Of a DNA stretch of 64,000 nucleotides, positions 33,473 through 42,102 are shown one piece after another (position 1 is the stretch's first letter; each line of letters starts with the position of its first letter). The stretch is taken from assembly GCF_000147815.2 (NCBI RefSeq), contig NC_015957.1:10540001-10604000 (forward strand). The letters run 5' to 3'. This DNA is from Streptomyces violaceusniger Tu 4113. Lineage in GTDB: Bacteria; Actinomycetota; Actinomycetes; Streptomycetales; Streptomycetaceae. A model generated the notes under the pieces. That model had not been told where the DNA came from, ran no database searches, and was given only the letters and a program-made list of their open reading frames with translations. A program made the position numbers and the translations under genes.

Positions 33473-34222
33473 ATGCCACCTGAGATCGCACTACTGGAGT
33501 CGCGCGCGCTGCGCGACAGCGTCATAGAGCGGACGGATGTCCTCGACAAGGTCAAGATCCTGACCATGCTGCCGGATGGGCTGCATATCACCACACGCAT
33601 GGTCGCGGAGTACTTCGAGGTTGGGGAAGAAGCCGTCAAGAGCTTGACCAAACGGCACCGGGAGGAGTTCCACAGCAACGGGATGCATACGCTCCGAGGC
33701 ACTGACCTGCAAGGCTTCCATAGGTCCACAATGGACCTATGGGATCGGAGTTATCCACAGGCATGCACCCAGCTCACCCTCTACCCCCGCCGGGCGGTAC
33801 TCAACGTCGCAATGTTGCTGCGGGACAGCGATATCGCCAGGCGGGTACGCGCCTATCTCCTCGATGTCGAGGAGTCGGCCCGGAGCGGACCGGAAGCCGG
33901 AACGGATCAGCTCCCGCTCGAACGGATCCTCACCGAGCGGATGCTGGCCGGGCCGATCGGCGGCCGCCTCGACGCCGTCGAGGCGTGTCTGGCTGATGTC
34001 GGTTCCACGCTGCGCGAGCTGGCGCCGTGGATGGCCAAAGTCTCCGCTCGGCTGGACGGCATGGACCGGCGGCTCGACGCGCACGGGCGGGTCATCTGCG
34101 CCATGAGCGAGCGGCTCTGCGATCTCGGTGAGGACATGACCGAGGTCCGCAGGGACGTCTCCACACTCAAGGCCGAGTCGGTCCAGCGGCGGGCGCGGCG
34201 CGCCAAGCGGCTGCGCGGGTAG
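33473..34222 (+). CDS. Phage-antirepressor-like (ORF6N/BRO-like) DNA-binding protein
   Basis: Encodes 249 residues with GGAAGG 9 nt before the ATG. The segment at ~15-60 (LPDGLHITTRMVAEYFEVGE then VKSLTKRHREEF) resembles ORF6N/antirepressor N-terminal domains. TLYPRRAVLNVAMLLRDSDI at ~100-125 resembles the following conserved region. The C-terminal half is a probable coiled coil (RLDAVEACLADV, ARLDGMDRRLDAHG) ending in a very basic tail. Chromosomal copies occur in many actinomycetes outside prophages; the role is unknown. A perfect 11-bp inverted repeat lies inside the gene at 33718-33742. Confidence 0.65.
   Translation: MPPEIALLESRALRDSVIERTDVLDKVKILTMLPDGLHITTRMVAEYFEVGEEAVKSLTKRHREEFHSNGMHTLRGTDLQGFHRSTMDLWDRSYPQACTQLTLYPRRAVLNVAMLLRDSDIARRVRAYLLDVEESARSGPEAGTDQLPLERILTERMLAGPIGGRLDAVEACLADVGSTLRELAPWMAKVSARLDGMDRRLDAHGRVICAMSERLCDLGEDMTEVRRDVSTLKAESVQRRARRAKRLRG
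33718..33742. repeat. Perfect inverted repeat within a coding sequence
   Basis: CCATAGGTCCA-CAA-TGGACCTATGG, an 11-bp stem with a 3-nt centre, encodes HRSTMDLWD of the antirepressor-like protein. It is much stronger than expected by chance in coding DNA and could be an operator for the protein itself or an mRNA hairpin. Confidence 0.7.
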
Positions 34223-34238
34223 CGGATCGGAGGAGCTC

Positions 34239-34265
34239 GGTGGGCGGGGTGGCGCCCTGCCCACC
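34239..34265 (+). terminator. Hairpin after the antirepressor-like gene
   Basis: GGTGGGC pairs with GCCCACC, and GGGG/CCCT can extend it inwards. It lies 16 bp past the stop. Confidence 0.6.
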
Positions 34266-34330
34266 GGGCCTTTCGGTAAAGTTGTAGGATGACTGGGCAA
34301 CCGGGTGAATCGAGTGAGGGAGCCGAGAGG

Positions 34331-35041
34331 ATGGCGTTGCGGGCGGCTGGGCGGCGGTCGTTGGTCGACACCGTGGTGGAGCAGTTGCGGGCGCAGCTCG
34401 CCGAGGGTGAGTGGAAGGTCGGCGACCGCGTACCCACCGAACATGCCCTCGCCGAACAGCTCCAGGTCGGCCGGAACACGGTCCGCGAGGCGGTCCGCGT
34501 CCTCGTGCACGCGGGGATGCTGCAGTCCCGGCAGGGCGAGGGCACCTTCGTGGTCTCCACGACCGACCCGGCCGAGGTCATGTGGGGTGTGCGGCGCGCC
34601 GGGATCCGGGATGTGCTGGAGCTGCGGATCGCGCTGGAGGCGGAGGGCGCGCGGCTGGCCGCGCTCCGGCACAGCCCCGACGATCTGCGGCGGATGCGGG
34701 CGGCGCTGGAGTCGCTCGAGGCCTTCGGGCACGCCGGGGAGCGGCCCGCGGACGGCCACCATGAGCTGCACGCCGCCCATGACCTGGAGTTCCACACCGC
34801 CGTGGTGGAGTCCGCGCACAACGCCGCGCTGAGCGCGACCTACGGCTGGTTCAGCAGCTCGGTGCGCGACTCGCTGGTGGCCTCGCTCGGCGACCGCGAG
34901 GTGCCGAGCATCGTCCCCGCCGACCACCGCGCCCTCGTCGACGCCATCGCCTCCGGCGACCCGGCGGCCGCCGAGGCGGCGGCGCGGGCGCTGCTGGAGG
35001 CGCCGAAACGCGCCGTCGAAGCCCTGCTCGCCACCGGCTGA
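34331..35041 (+). CDS. FadR/GntR-family transcriptional regulator
   Basis: Encodes 236 residues. The ATG at 34331 is preferred because the earlier ATG at 34289 overlaps a TAGGAT -10-like element. The winged helix-turn-helix (~25-75, VPTEHALAEQLQVGRNTVRE) is followed by the all-helical FCD ligand domain (~90-230). Metal-site residues are plausible in DLEFHTAVV and DHRALVDAI. It lies 78 bp before, and in the same direction as, a CynX-type transporter, its likely target. Confidence 0.88.
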   Translation: MALRAAGRRSLVDTVVEQLRAQLAEGEWKVGDRVPTEHALAEQLQVGRNTVREAVRVLVHAGMLQSRQGEGTFVVSTTDPAEVMWGVRRAGIRDVLELRIALEAEGARLAALRHSPDDLRRMRAALESLEAFGHAGERPADGHHELHAAHDLEFHTAVVESAHNAALSATYGWFSSSVRDSLVASLGDREVPSIVPADHRALVDAIASGDPAAAEAAARALLEAPKRAVEALLATG

Positions 35042-35119
35042 GCCCCTCTTGGCGGGCTTCCCCGCGACCCGGATCACCCCAACCCCACCACCTCCACCAC
35101 GACCGGAACGGAGCTCTTC

Positions 35120-36412
35120 TTGCCACGCCCGCACACCCCCGGCCCCGAGGCCGAACCCCTGCTCTTGGACGCCGAGACGGATTTGCGGCCGACCCCCGAG
35201 GTGGCCGCCGCGCGGCGCACCCTGCGGGCCCACCCCACCCTTCTCCTGATCGGCATCGTGCTGGCGTCGCTCAACATGCGGGCCGCGCTCGCCGGGGTCT
35301 CCCCGCTGCTCGGTGAGATCAGCGGCCACTTCGGGCTGTCCGCGATCATGAGCAGCCTGGTCACGACCATTCCGCTGATCTTCATGGGCCTGGCCTCGCC
35401 CTTCGCGCCCCGGCTCGCCCGGCGCTGGGGCACCGAGGCGGTGCTGCTGAGCGCGCTGGCGCTGCTGATCGGCGGCATCCTGCTGCGCGTGGCACCGCCG
35501 GTGATGGCGCTCTTCGCCGGAGGCGCCCTCGTCGGCAGCGGGATCGCGTTCCTCAATGTGCTCATGCCGGGCCTGGTCAAGCGTGACTTCCCGCACCGGG
35601 CCGCCGGGATGACCGCGCTCTACACCACCTCGATGATCGGCGGGGCGACGGTCTCCGCCGCCTCCGCCGTACCCCTGGAGAACGCGCTCGGCGGCTGGCG
35701 GGGTTCGCTCGCCTCCTGGTCGCTGCTGGCGGCGGTCGCGGCGCTGGTCTGGATACCCCAGACGGTGCTCGCGCGGCGCGGAACGCACCACGGTGAGCCC
35801 GCGGCGACGCCCGTAAGGACGACGCCGGACGCGGGGCCGAGGCTGAGCCGCTCCCCGCTGGCCTGGCAGGTCACGCTGTTCATGGGGTTGCAGTCGTCGA
35901 TCGCGTACGTCTGCATCGCATGGCTGCCGACGATCTTCACCGACCACGGCATGAGCAAGAACACGGCCGGGCTGGTGTTCGCGTTCAGCACCATGCTGCA
36001 GATGGTCGGTTCGTTCGTGGTGCCCACCCTCGCCGGCCGGATGCGCTCCCAGCGGACGCTGGCCGTCGCGGTCGCGGCGCTGATGGGCGCCGGTATCGCG
36101 GGCCTGCTGGTGGCTCCCGTCTCGGGGGCGTGGGTCTGGGCGACGCTGATCGGGGTCGGGCAGGGCGGGGCCGTCGGGCTCGCGCTGACCATGATGGTGC
36201 TGCGGACCGGGGACGCCCACACCTCGGCGCGGCTGTCCGGAATGGCGCAGACCTGGGGCTATCTGCTGGCCGCGGTGGGCCCTCTGGCGCTCGGCGTGGT
36301 GCACCAGACCATCGGCGGCTGGGAGCTGCCGCTCACGCTGATGCTGGCGGTGTGCGGGGTGCTGGCGGTGCTGGGCCTGGGCGCGGGACGCGACCGCAAG
36401 ATCCGGTCCTGA
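35120..36412 (+). CDS. MFS transporter, CynX/NimT family
   Basis: Encodes 430 residues from TTG after GGAGC. About 12 helices follow a polar N-terminal tail (~1-40). Helix 1 LASLNMRAALAGVSPLLGEI and loop FAPRLARRWG are typical of the CynX/NimT (cyanate/nitroimidazole) group. A cytoplasmic loop of ~30 residues lies mid-protein. Substrate unknown. It is co-directional with the FadR regulator. Confidence 0.9.
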   Translation: MPRPHTPGPEAEPLLLDAETDLRPTPEVAAARRTLRAHPTLLLIGIVLASLNMRAALAGVSPLLGEISGHFGLSAIMSSLVTTIPLIFMGLASPFAPRLARRWGTEAVLLSALALLIGGILLRVAPPVMALFAGGALVGSGIAFLNVLMPGLVKRDFPHRAAGMTALYTTSMIGGATVSAASAVPLENALGGWRGSLASWSLLAAVAALVWIPQTVLARRGTHHGEPAATPVRTTPDAGPRLSRSPLAWQVTLFMGLQSSIAYVCIAWLPTIFTDHGMSKNTAGLVFAFSTMLQMVGSFVVPTLAGRMRSQRTLAVAVAALMGAGIAGLLVAPVSGAWVWATLIGVGQGGAVGLALTMMVLRTGDAHTSARLSGMAQTWGYLLAAVGPLALGVVHQTIGGWELPLTLMLAVCGVLAVLGLGAGRDRKIRS

Positions 36413-36466
36413 GCGGCGGCCCGGAGGGCCGAACGGCTTGAGCCCGAGCGGCCTTACGCCTTCACA

Positions 36467-36494
36467 GCCGGCCCTCAGGCCGCGGAGGGCCGGC
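36467..36494 (+). terminator. Terminator after the CynX-like transporter
   Basis: GCCGGCCCTC and GAGGGCCGGC form a perfect 10-bp stem with an 8-nt loop, 54 bp after the stop. Confidence 0.75.
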
Positions 36495-36631
36495 CGACAA
36501 CTCCCGCCGCCACTCTCGGTGTCATCGGCATCGACGAGGACCGGAGGACGGCGTGAGTGGCACGAGCTGCATGAGCGGTACGAGCGGTACGAGCGGTATG
36601 GCCGAGGCGAAGGCCACCCACGGCACGGGCC

Positions 36632-36862
36632 ATGGCGGGAGGCGGCACCCGGCGGCCCTGGCGGAGGGTGCTGCGGGCCCCCTGGACGGTGGCCTGTGTG
36701 GCGGCGACCGTCCTGCTCGGTTCGTCCGCGGCCGTGGCCTCCGCCCTGGGCCAGGCCAACGCGGCCCCCGGACACGCCGCGGCGGCGGCCGTCACGACGA
36801 CCGCCGCCACCGCGGAGACAACCGGCGGCCGCTCCGCCGTCCCTGCGCGGTGGCGGCCGTAA
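36632..36862 (+). CDS. Possible small exported or membrane protein (frame uncertain)
   Basis: Encodes 76 residues: a basic head (RRPWRRVLR), one hydrophobic segment (VACVAATVLLGSSAAVASAL) and an Ala/Thr-rich tail. It looks like a small secreted or single-pass protein. It has no ribosome site. A strong GGAGG precedes a GTG at 36553 in a different frame, and GCGGTACGA repeats lie between (36574-36597), so a repeat-length change may have shifted the frame. Function unknown. Confidence 0.4.
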   Translation: MAGGGTRRPWRRVLRAPWTVACVAATVLLGSSAAVASALGQANAAPGHAAAAAVTTTAATAETTGGRSAVPARWRP

Positions 36863-36942
36863 GGCGTGCACGAACTCCTGGGCGCCATAAGGCGCGCACG
36901 AGCCCCTGGCGCCCGTAAGGCGTGCACGGACCCCCGGGCGCC
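36858..36942. repeat. Three ~28-bp direct repeats
   Basis: Three copies beginning CGTAAGGCGTGCACG, CATAAGGCGCGCACG and CGTAAGGCGTGCACG at 36858, 36885 and 36914, each followed by CxCCxGGGCGCC-like sequence. They lie between the small ORF and the ABC operon end. Confidence 0.75.
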
Positions 36943-36982
36943 GGGCGTCACCTCGCGCGGGTCGCGCAGATCGCGCCGGTGG

Positions 36983-37711
36983 TCACTCCTCCCCCGCGAG
37001 GGTCAGCGTGCGCAGCTTGCGGCCCGCGTACCAGGTCGCGCCCACGGTCACGGCCAGCAGCAGGATGACGCCGGTCGCCAGGCCGACATCCGACGAGATC
37101 ACATCGCCGTCCGCGACTTTCTGTCCGATCGCCAGCGCCCACTGCTGAACGCTGAGCTTGCGGGCCCCGGCCACCAGGCTGCCGAAGAAGGTCTCCCACA
37201 CCAGGGCGTAGACCAGCCCCGCGATCACCGCATGCCGGGTCACGGTGCCCAGCAGCAGGAAGACGGCGCTGTAGGCGATCGAGGCCACGGCGGCGGCGAC
37301 GGCGTAGCCGACGGCGAGTTGATTCGCGTTGCCGTTCAGCAGGAAACCCGCGAGGAGGGTGGGGATGGCGGAGAAGGCGACCGTGACGCCGATGGCCACG
37401 ATCAACTTGGTGAAGATGATCGTCGGCCGCTTCACCGGCTTGGCCAGCAGATAGATGACCGAGCCGTCGTCGATCTCCGGGCCGATCGCGCCCGTACCGG
37501 CGATCACGCCGATCAGCGGGACCATGGTGGCCATCGCGAAGCCGCCGAGGATCGCGTCGGCCGTCTCGTCGTCGGCTCCGGTGAGCAGCCGTACGGCGAG
37601 CGAGATCAACAGCAGCAGACCGGGGAGTGAGAAGAGGATCAGTGCCCGGCGGCGGCCGAGCAGGGCCCGGTAGGTGAGCCGTGCGACGGTGGGGTGGTAG
37701 AGCGAGGACAT
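36983..37711 (-). CDS. ABC-2 type permease (last gene of the operon)
   Basis: Encodes 242 residues with about six transmembrane helices. EIDDGSVIYLLAKPVKRP in the second cytoplasmic loop is typical of ABC-2/NosY-like permeases. It pairs with the ATPase encoded 15 bp upstream. The substrate is not evident. Confidence 0.88.
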   Translation of the reverse strand: MSSLYHPTVARLTYRALLGRRRALILFSLPGLLLLISLAVRLLTGADDETADAILGGFAMATMVPLIGVIAGTGAIGPEIDDGSVIYLLAKPVKRPTIIFTKLIVAIGVTVAFSAIPTLLAGFLLNGNANQLAVGYAVAAAVASIAYSAVFLLLGTVTRHAVIAGLVYALVWETFFGSLVAGARKLSVQQWALAIGQKVADGDVISSDVGLATGVILLLAVTVGATWYAGRKLRTLTLAGEE

Positions 37712-37726
37712 CGCTATGGGCTCCTT

Positions 37727-38653
37727 TCAGGCCGCGACGAGGTAGGAGAAGACGCTTTCCAGGGACTCGTCGGAGGGCGAGACCGTGAGGAGCCGGATGT
37801 GCTGGTCACGGGCGACCCGGGGCAGCAGTTCGGTGAAGCGGGCGAAGTCGACCGCCTGGATGTGCAGTCCGCCGTCGGCGCCGGTGCTCGCGTCGACCTG
37901 GATACCGGTGGTCGACGGGTCGGCGATCAGGGCGGCCGCGAGCGCGCGGTCGTCGCTGGACCGTACGAGATAGCGGTGCGGACGGTCCGTCATCAGCCGG
38001 CGGATCTTGCGGAAGTCGCCGGAGGCGGCGTGCCGGCCCGCGACGATCACCTCGATATGCGCCGCAAGCTGCTCGACCTCCTCGAGGATGTGCGAGGAGA
38101 ACAGCACGGTGCGGCCCTCCGCTCCCATCCGCCGCAGCAAATCCATGAGCTGCATCCGCTGCCGGGGGTCCATGCCGTTGAACGGCTCGTCCAGGAGGAG
38201 CACAGAGGGCTCGTGCACCAGCGCGGAGGCCATCTTCACGCGCTGGCGCATGCCCTTGCTGTACGTGGCGATCTTCCGGGAGCCCGCGTAGTCCATCTCG
38301 ACGGTGTCGAGCGCCTTACGGGCGGCACCGCGCGGATCGGGCAGCCCGTGCAGCTCGGCGTTGGCGATCACGAACTCGCGGCCGGTGAGGAAGTCGTACA
38401 TCGCCTCGCGCTCGGGGACGATGCCGATGTGGCGGTAAGCCTGCTCATTGCGCCAGATCTGGTCGCCGTCCAGGGTCACGGACCCGGTGGAGGGAGCCAG
38501 GAAGCCGCCCATCATGTTGATGAGGGTGGACTTGCCGGCGCCGTTGGGACCGAGGAGCCCGGTGACCCCGGGGCCGATGTTCATGGTCACGTCGTTGACG
38601 GCCACGACGTTCCCGAACCAGCGGGAGACGTTGTCGATGGCGATCGTGGTCAC
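37727..38653 (-). CDS. ABC transporter ATPase, second cassette
   Basis: Encodes 308 residues from a GTG overlapping the upstream permease stop. Walker A GPNGAGKST (~39), signature YSKGMRQRVKMA, Walker B VLLLDEPFNGMD and H-loop FSSHI are intact. The ~90-residue C-terminal extension is typical of ABC-2 exporters. It energises the permease at 36983. Confidence 0.93.
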   Translation of the reverse strand: MTTIAIDNVSRWFGNVVAVNDVTMNIGPGVTGLLGPNGAGKSTLINMMGGFLAPSTGSVTLDGDQIWRNEQAYRHIGIVPEREAMYDFLTGREFVIANAELHGLPDPRGAARKALDTVEMDYAGSRKIATYSKGMRQRVKMASALVHEPSVLLLDEPFNGMDPRQRMQLMDLLRRMGAEGRTVLFSSHILEEVEQLAAHIEVIVAGRHAASGDFRKIRRLMTDRPHRYLVRSSDDRALAAALIADPSTTGIQVDASTGADGGLHIQAVDFARFTELLPRVARDQHIRLLTVSPSDESLESVFSYLVAA

Positions 38654-39552
38654 AGGCCGACCTTCCGGTAGCGGCGCATCAGCAGCCCGTACGAGCCGGC
38701 GATCAGGCCGAGGAGAACGAGGACGTAGACGAGCCCGGTTCCGGTGCTGGGGCCGATCCCGCCGGGGAAGGAGGAGGCGGCACCGAGGAAGGCCGTCTGC
38801 ACCCCGTCGATGATGGTGATCGGCGAGAACAGTCCGATCCAGCTCACCGGCCCGGAGTCGCCCTCGTTCCACGCAATGGCCTGGACGGCGGACACCGCGC
38901 CGTAGGAGATGGTCAGCAGGGCGATGACGGCGGCGACGCCGAAGCCGCGGCGCGGGGTGAGCGCGGCGACGACCAGGCTGATGCCGGCGAAGAGAAGCGA
39001 GAGCAGAGCCACGGAGATCAGTCCTTGTGCGAAGCCCTTCGTCTGATCGGCGAAGTCGAGCTTGGCGAGCAGTGCCCCGACATAGAGGATCAGCAGGGGC
39101 GCGCCGGTGAGGATGAACAGCGCGGAGGCCATGGCGGCGAACTTGGCCACCACATAGTCCACCGTTTCGATGGGCCGCGAGAAGTAGAGCGGGACCGTCT
39201 TGAAGCGGAGGTCCCGGGAGACGGACTGCGGCGCCTGGGAGGCGGTGTACAGGCCGATCACGGCCTGCAGCATGATCGCGTAGCGCGTGTACTCGACGGG
39301 GAGCTTGTTCGCGCTGATGGCGATGGCCACCGCGACGATGATCGCGGCGGGCATGCACATCACGGCGAACAGCAGCATCGGCGCGACCTTGGACTTCGCC
39401 GAGCGGCCGAGGCCGTAGGCGCCGCGCAGGCTCTGGGAGAAGAGCGAGCGGCGGGCGTAGGCGCGGCCGAGGCGCGGGCCGTCGTAGTGGCGGTAGCCGA
39501 TGTTGTGAATGACGTCGGCACGCTGCTGCTGGGTCACGGTCTCAGGCGGCAT
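38650..39552 (-). CDS. ABC-2 type permease, first cassette
   Basis: Encodes 300 residues. The cytoplasmic N-terminus (RHYDGPRLGRAYARRSLF) precedes about six helices, and FKTVPLYFSRPIETVDYVVA is the conserved coupling loop. It overlaps the ATPase genes on both sides (4 bp and 11 bp), so all four proteins are co-translated. Confidence 0.9.
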   Translation of the reverse strand: MPPETVTQQQRADVIHNIGYRHYDGPRLGRAYARRSLFSQSLRGAYGLGRSAKSKVAPMLLFAVMCMPAAIIVAVAIAISANKLPVEYTRYAIMLQAVIGLYTASQAPQSVSRDLRFKTVPLYFSRPIETVDYVVAKFAAMASALFILTGAPLLILYVGALLAKLDFADQTKGFAQGLISVALLSLLFAGISLVVAALTPRRGFGVAAVIALLTISYGAVSAVQAIAWNEGDSGPVSWIGLFSPITIIDGVQTAFLGAASSFPGGIGPSTGTGLVYVLVLLGLIAGSYGLLMRRYRKVGL

Positions 39553-40585
39553 CGACGGCACCTCCGTTCCCGTGTGCGCTTGCGCCGGCCGGTCCTGCGG
39601 GCTTCGTCTTGCCGTCCGGGGCATCCGGGGCATCCGCATCGTCGTCGGACCGGAAGATCTCCGCGATGCGGTGGCGGCGCTGCTCCATGCGGACCAGGCC
39701 GAGGCCGAGGTCCGCGATGGTGTCGCGGACCGTGTCGTACGTCTCCTCGCTCGCGAGGTCGACCAGCAGCACATGGTCCGAGCCGGGCGCCCCGTCGGCG
39801 CCGCGGCCGGCGGGCTGGACGGTGAGCCCGGCCAGGTCGAGGGCGGTGCGCAGCGCCTTGGTGCCGTCCGGGTGGTCGGTGGTGTCGGTCACCTCGACCG
39901 CGAGCGAGGCCGTCGCCTGGGTGAAGTCACTGGTGGAGCTGGAGCGGAGCAGCTTGCCGCCGTCGATGACCACGACGTGGTCGCAGGTGCGCTCCAGCTC
40001 GCCGAGCAGATGCGAGGTGACCAGGACCGAGATGCCGAAGTCGGTGTGGACGCGGCGGATCAGGCCGAGCATCTCATCGCGGCCGACCGGGTCCAGGCCG
40101 TTGGTCGGCTCGTCCAGCAGGACCAGGCGGGGGTCGTGCACCAGCGCCTGGGCCAGCTTGACCCGCTGCTTCATGCCCGTGGAGTAGCCGCCCATGGGGC
40201 GATATCGCTCCTCGTACAGGCCGACGTGGCGCAGCGTGTCGGCCGTGCGCTCACGGGCGGCGGAGGGCGGCAGCCCGGACATGCGCGCCATGTGGACGAC
40301 GAACTCGGTCGCCGAGACATCGGGCGGCAGACAGTCGTGCTCGGGCATATAGCCGACGCTTTCGCGGATGGCGCTGCCGTCCTTGGCCACATCGAGACCG
40401 AGCACGGAAGCGCGGCCCTCGCTGGCGGGGGACAACCCGAGCAGGATCTTGATCAGCGTGGACTTACCGGCGCCGTTCGCACCCACCAGGCCAGTTACTC
40501 CTGGTGCGATGTCGACGGACAGCCGGTCGAGCGCGGTGACGCGGGGGAACCGCTTGCTCAGACTTTCGGTGGCGATCACAGTCAC
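39542..40585 (-). CDS. ABC transporter ATPase, first cassette
   Basis: Encodes 347 residues with Walker A GANGAGKST, signature YSTGMKQRVKLA, Walker B VLLDEPTNGLD and SHLL switch. The C-terminal ~50 residues are Asp/Pro/Ala-rich. The GTG at 40585 is favoured by a -10 box 7 bp upstream; an ATG at 40624 is the alternative. The two-ATPase, two-permease order suggests one heteromeric exporter or two duplicated exporters. Confidence 0.9.
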   Translation of the reverse strand: MTVIATESLSKRFPRVTALDRLSVDIAPGVTGLVGANGAGKSTLIKILLGLSPASEGRASVLGLDVAKDGSAIRESVGYMPEHDCLPPDVSATEFVVHMARMSGLPPSAARERTADTLRHVGLYEERYRPMGGYSTGMKQRVKLAQALVHDPRLVLLDEPTNGLDPVGRDEMLGLIRRVHTDFGISVLVTSHLLGELERTCDHVVVIDGGKLLRSSSTSDFTQATASLAVEVTDTTDHPDGTKALRTALDLAGLTVQPAGRGADGAPGSDHVLLVDLASEETYDTVRDTIADLGLGLVRMEQRRHRIAEIFRSDDDADAPDAPDGKTKPAGPAGASAHGNGGAVDAA

Positions 40586-40592
40586 GTGTTCG

Positions 40593-40598
40593 ACCGTA
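40593..40598 (-). promoter_or_regulatory. -10 box for a leaderless ABC operon mRNA
   Basis: TACGGT on the minus strand ends 7 bp before the GTG at 40585, and no ribosome site is present. A TGACGC element about 19 bp further upstream could be the -35. Confidence 0.5.
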
Positions 40599-40727
40599 GT
40601 GGTGTGAGCCAGAGGCGGCGTCACTCCAGACGGTGGGATTCCCCTCGTCCTCGGGTCTGACGCGCCCGTAGGGGACAGGCCCCGATGGGCGGGGGTTACC
40701 CCGGGTATCCACAGATATTCCGGAGGC

Positions 40728-41291
40728 TTATGCCCGGTGTGCGGCCGGTGTGAGCCGCGACCGTGCCCATCCTGGGTACCACGCGGTGAACAGGGCCGGA
40801 AGGACGAACCCCGCGAACTGGACCGCCAGCGCCGCGACCATGCCCAGACCGCCGGAGATCACCACGACCATGGCCGCTGCGGAAAGCGTGAAGGCGGTGG
40901 ACCAGGCCCGGGTGATCACCACATTGATCCGCTTGAACACGTAGGTGTCCCACACCTCGGGCGGTGCCTGGCGGCGGGCGACACCGGTGGTGAAGGGCCG
41001 CCCCACGGCGAGCGTCGTCCAGGCGGTGACGGCGAGCCAGCTGAGCGCCAGCGCCCCGATGTAGTCCTTGAGTCCGCTGTCCGGCCGGGCGAAGGCCCAG
41101 ATCGTCAGCGCGGTGAAGAAGGCCACCGTGCTGCCCTCCAGGATGAGGGCGTCGGCCGCCATGCCCGCCTTACGGGCCCGCACCAGCATCGCCCCACCCA
41201 GCACCAGCCCGGCCAGGGCGCCCCACTGCCAGCCAAATGTCGACACGACCGCGAGAGCGATCCATGGGATGAAGCCGCGCAAGTAGTTCAT
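40728..41291 (-). CDS. Four- to six-helix integral membrane protein
   Basis: Encodes 187 residues, mostly hydrophobic, with helices at ~8-36, 47-66, 75-93 and 125-175 and short loops (GVARRQAPPEVWDTYVFKRIN). The family resembles intracellular septation-like membrane proteins but is not assigned. It is 142 bp upstream of, and in the same direction as, the ABC operon. Confidence 0.7.
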   Translation of the reverse strand: MNYLRGFIPWIALAVVSTFGWQWGALAGLVLGGAMLVRARKAGMAADALILEGSTVAFFTALTIWAFARPDSGLKDYIGALALSWLAVTAWTTLAVGRPFTTGVARRQAPPEVWDTYVFKRINVVITRAWSTAFTLSAAAMVVVISGGLGMVAALAVQFAGFVLPALFTAWYPGWARSRLTPAAHRA

Positions 41292-41480
41292 TCGGCCCTC
41301 CCCCGGGCGTCAGGTCACCTTCCGGCATGCGATGTCGAAGGTAGAAGGTGCCCCGCGAGCCCATTCCTATGCCTGAGGGCCTGTCCGGTCCGTGAATTCC
41401 CCTTAGCCCGGGGGGAGTTGGGCCGGATCACTGATCACTTCGGGGAGTCGGACGGCTTCATCCGGGCGGAGTCGGCCCGT

Positions 41481-41503
41481 CCGGCTGGGGACCATCCAGC
41501 CGG
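41481..41503 (-). terminator. Hairpin after pspAB
   Basis: CCGGCTGG and CCAGCCGG form an 8-bp stem with a 7-nt loop, 12 bp past the pspAB stop on the minus strand. Confidence 0.7.
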
Positions 41504-41515
41504 GGAACCGGACCG

Positions 41516-42100
41516 CTAGAGACCCGGTGCGCCCCAGACCGGGAACCAGCGGCTCAGGTCCTCCTCGATCCGCAGATCGTCCCCAAGCAGCGCCCGCACC
41601 TGCAGCTCCAGCCCGTTGTCCCGCTTCTCCGCGGCGCCCGGCAGCGGCGCGAAGGGGTAGAAGGTGCCGCGCTTGTAGAGATACACCAACGCGAGCGAAC
41701 GCCCCGCCGGGTCCTGGAAGCCGATCAGCGAGCACAGCAGCTGAGGCCCGAACCCGCCGTCCTGGAGCAGCGAATTGACCGCGTGCAGATCGTTCACCAG
41801 GGCGGGCACATCGTCCGACGGCTGCCGGGCCAGCAGCCAGGTGTAGCCGTACGCGTCCTGGCTGAACTCCACGGGCACCCCGCCCCGGTCCGTATCCGCG
41901 TCCAGCAGCTCCCGCACATCCCGCTGGAGCTGGGAGAACGCGCCGCCCTCCACGCTCGCGAAACAGACCGAGCCCCGCCCGGTCGAGGTGAACCCCGCCC
42001 CCGCCTCCAGGCTGACCGCAGCCCCCGGGAGCCCGAAGAGCCGGTCGAGGTCGGGGCGCACCGGCTTGCTGCGGCCCAGGATGGCGTCCAAGATCCTCAC
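41516..42100 (-). CDS. pspAB: PspA-associated protein PspAB
   Basis: Encodes 194 residues from a GTG 2 bp after the htpX stop. It begins MRILDAILGRSKPVRPDLDR and contains TSTGRGSVCFASVEGGAFSQ, as in actinobacterial PspAB. It is found with PspA or HtpX in membrane-stress modules. The gene pair here supports an envelope-stress role. No pspA is in the window. Confidence 0.85.
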   Translation of the reverse strand: MRILDAILGRSKPVRPDLDRLFGLPGAAVSLEAGAGFTSTGRGSVCFASVEGGAFSQLQRDVRELLDADTDRGGVPVEFSQDAYGYTWLLARQPSDDVPALVNDLHAVNSLLQDGGFGPQLLCSLIGFQDPAGRSLALVYLYKRGTFYPFAPLPGAAEKRDNGLELQVRALLGDDLRIEEDLSRWFPVWGAPGL

Positions 42101-42102
42101 GC

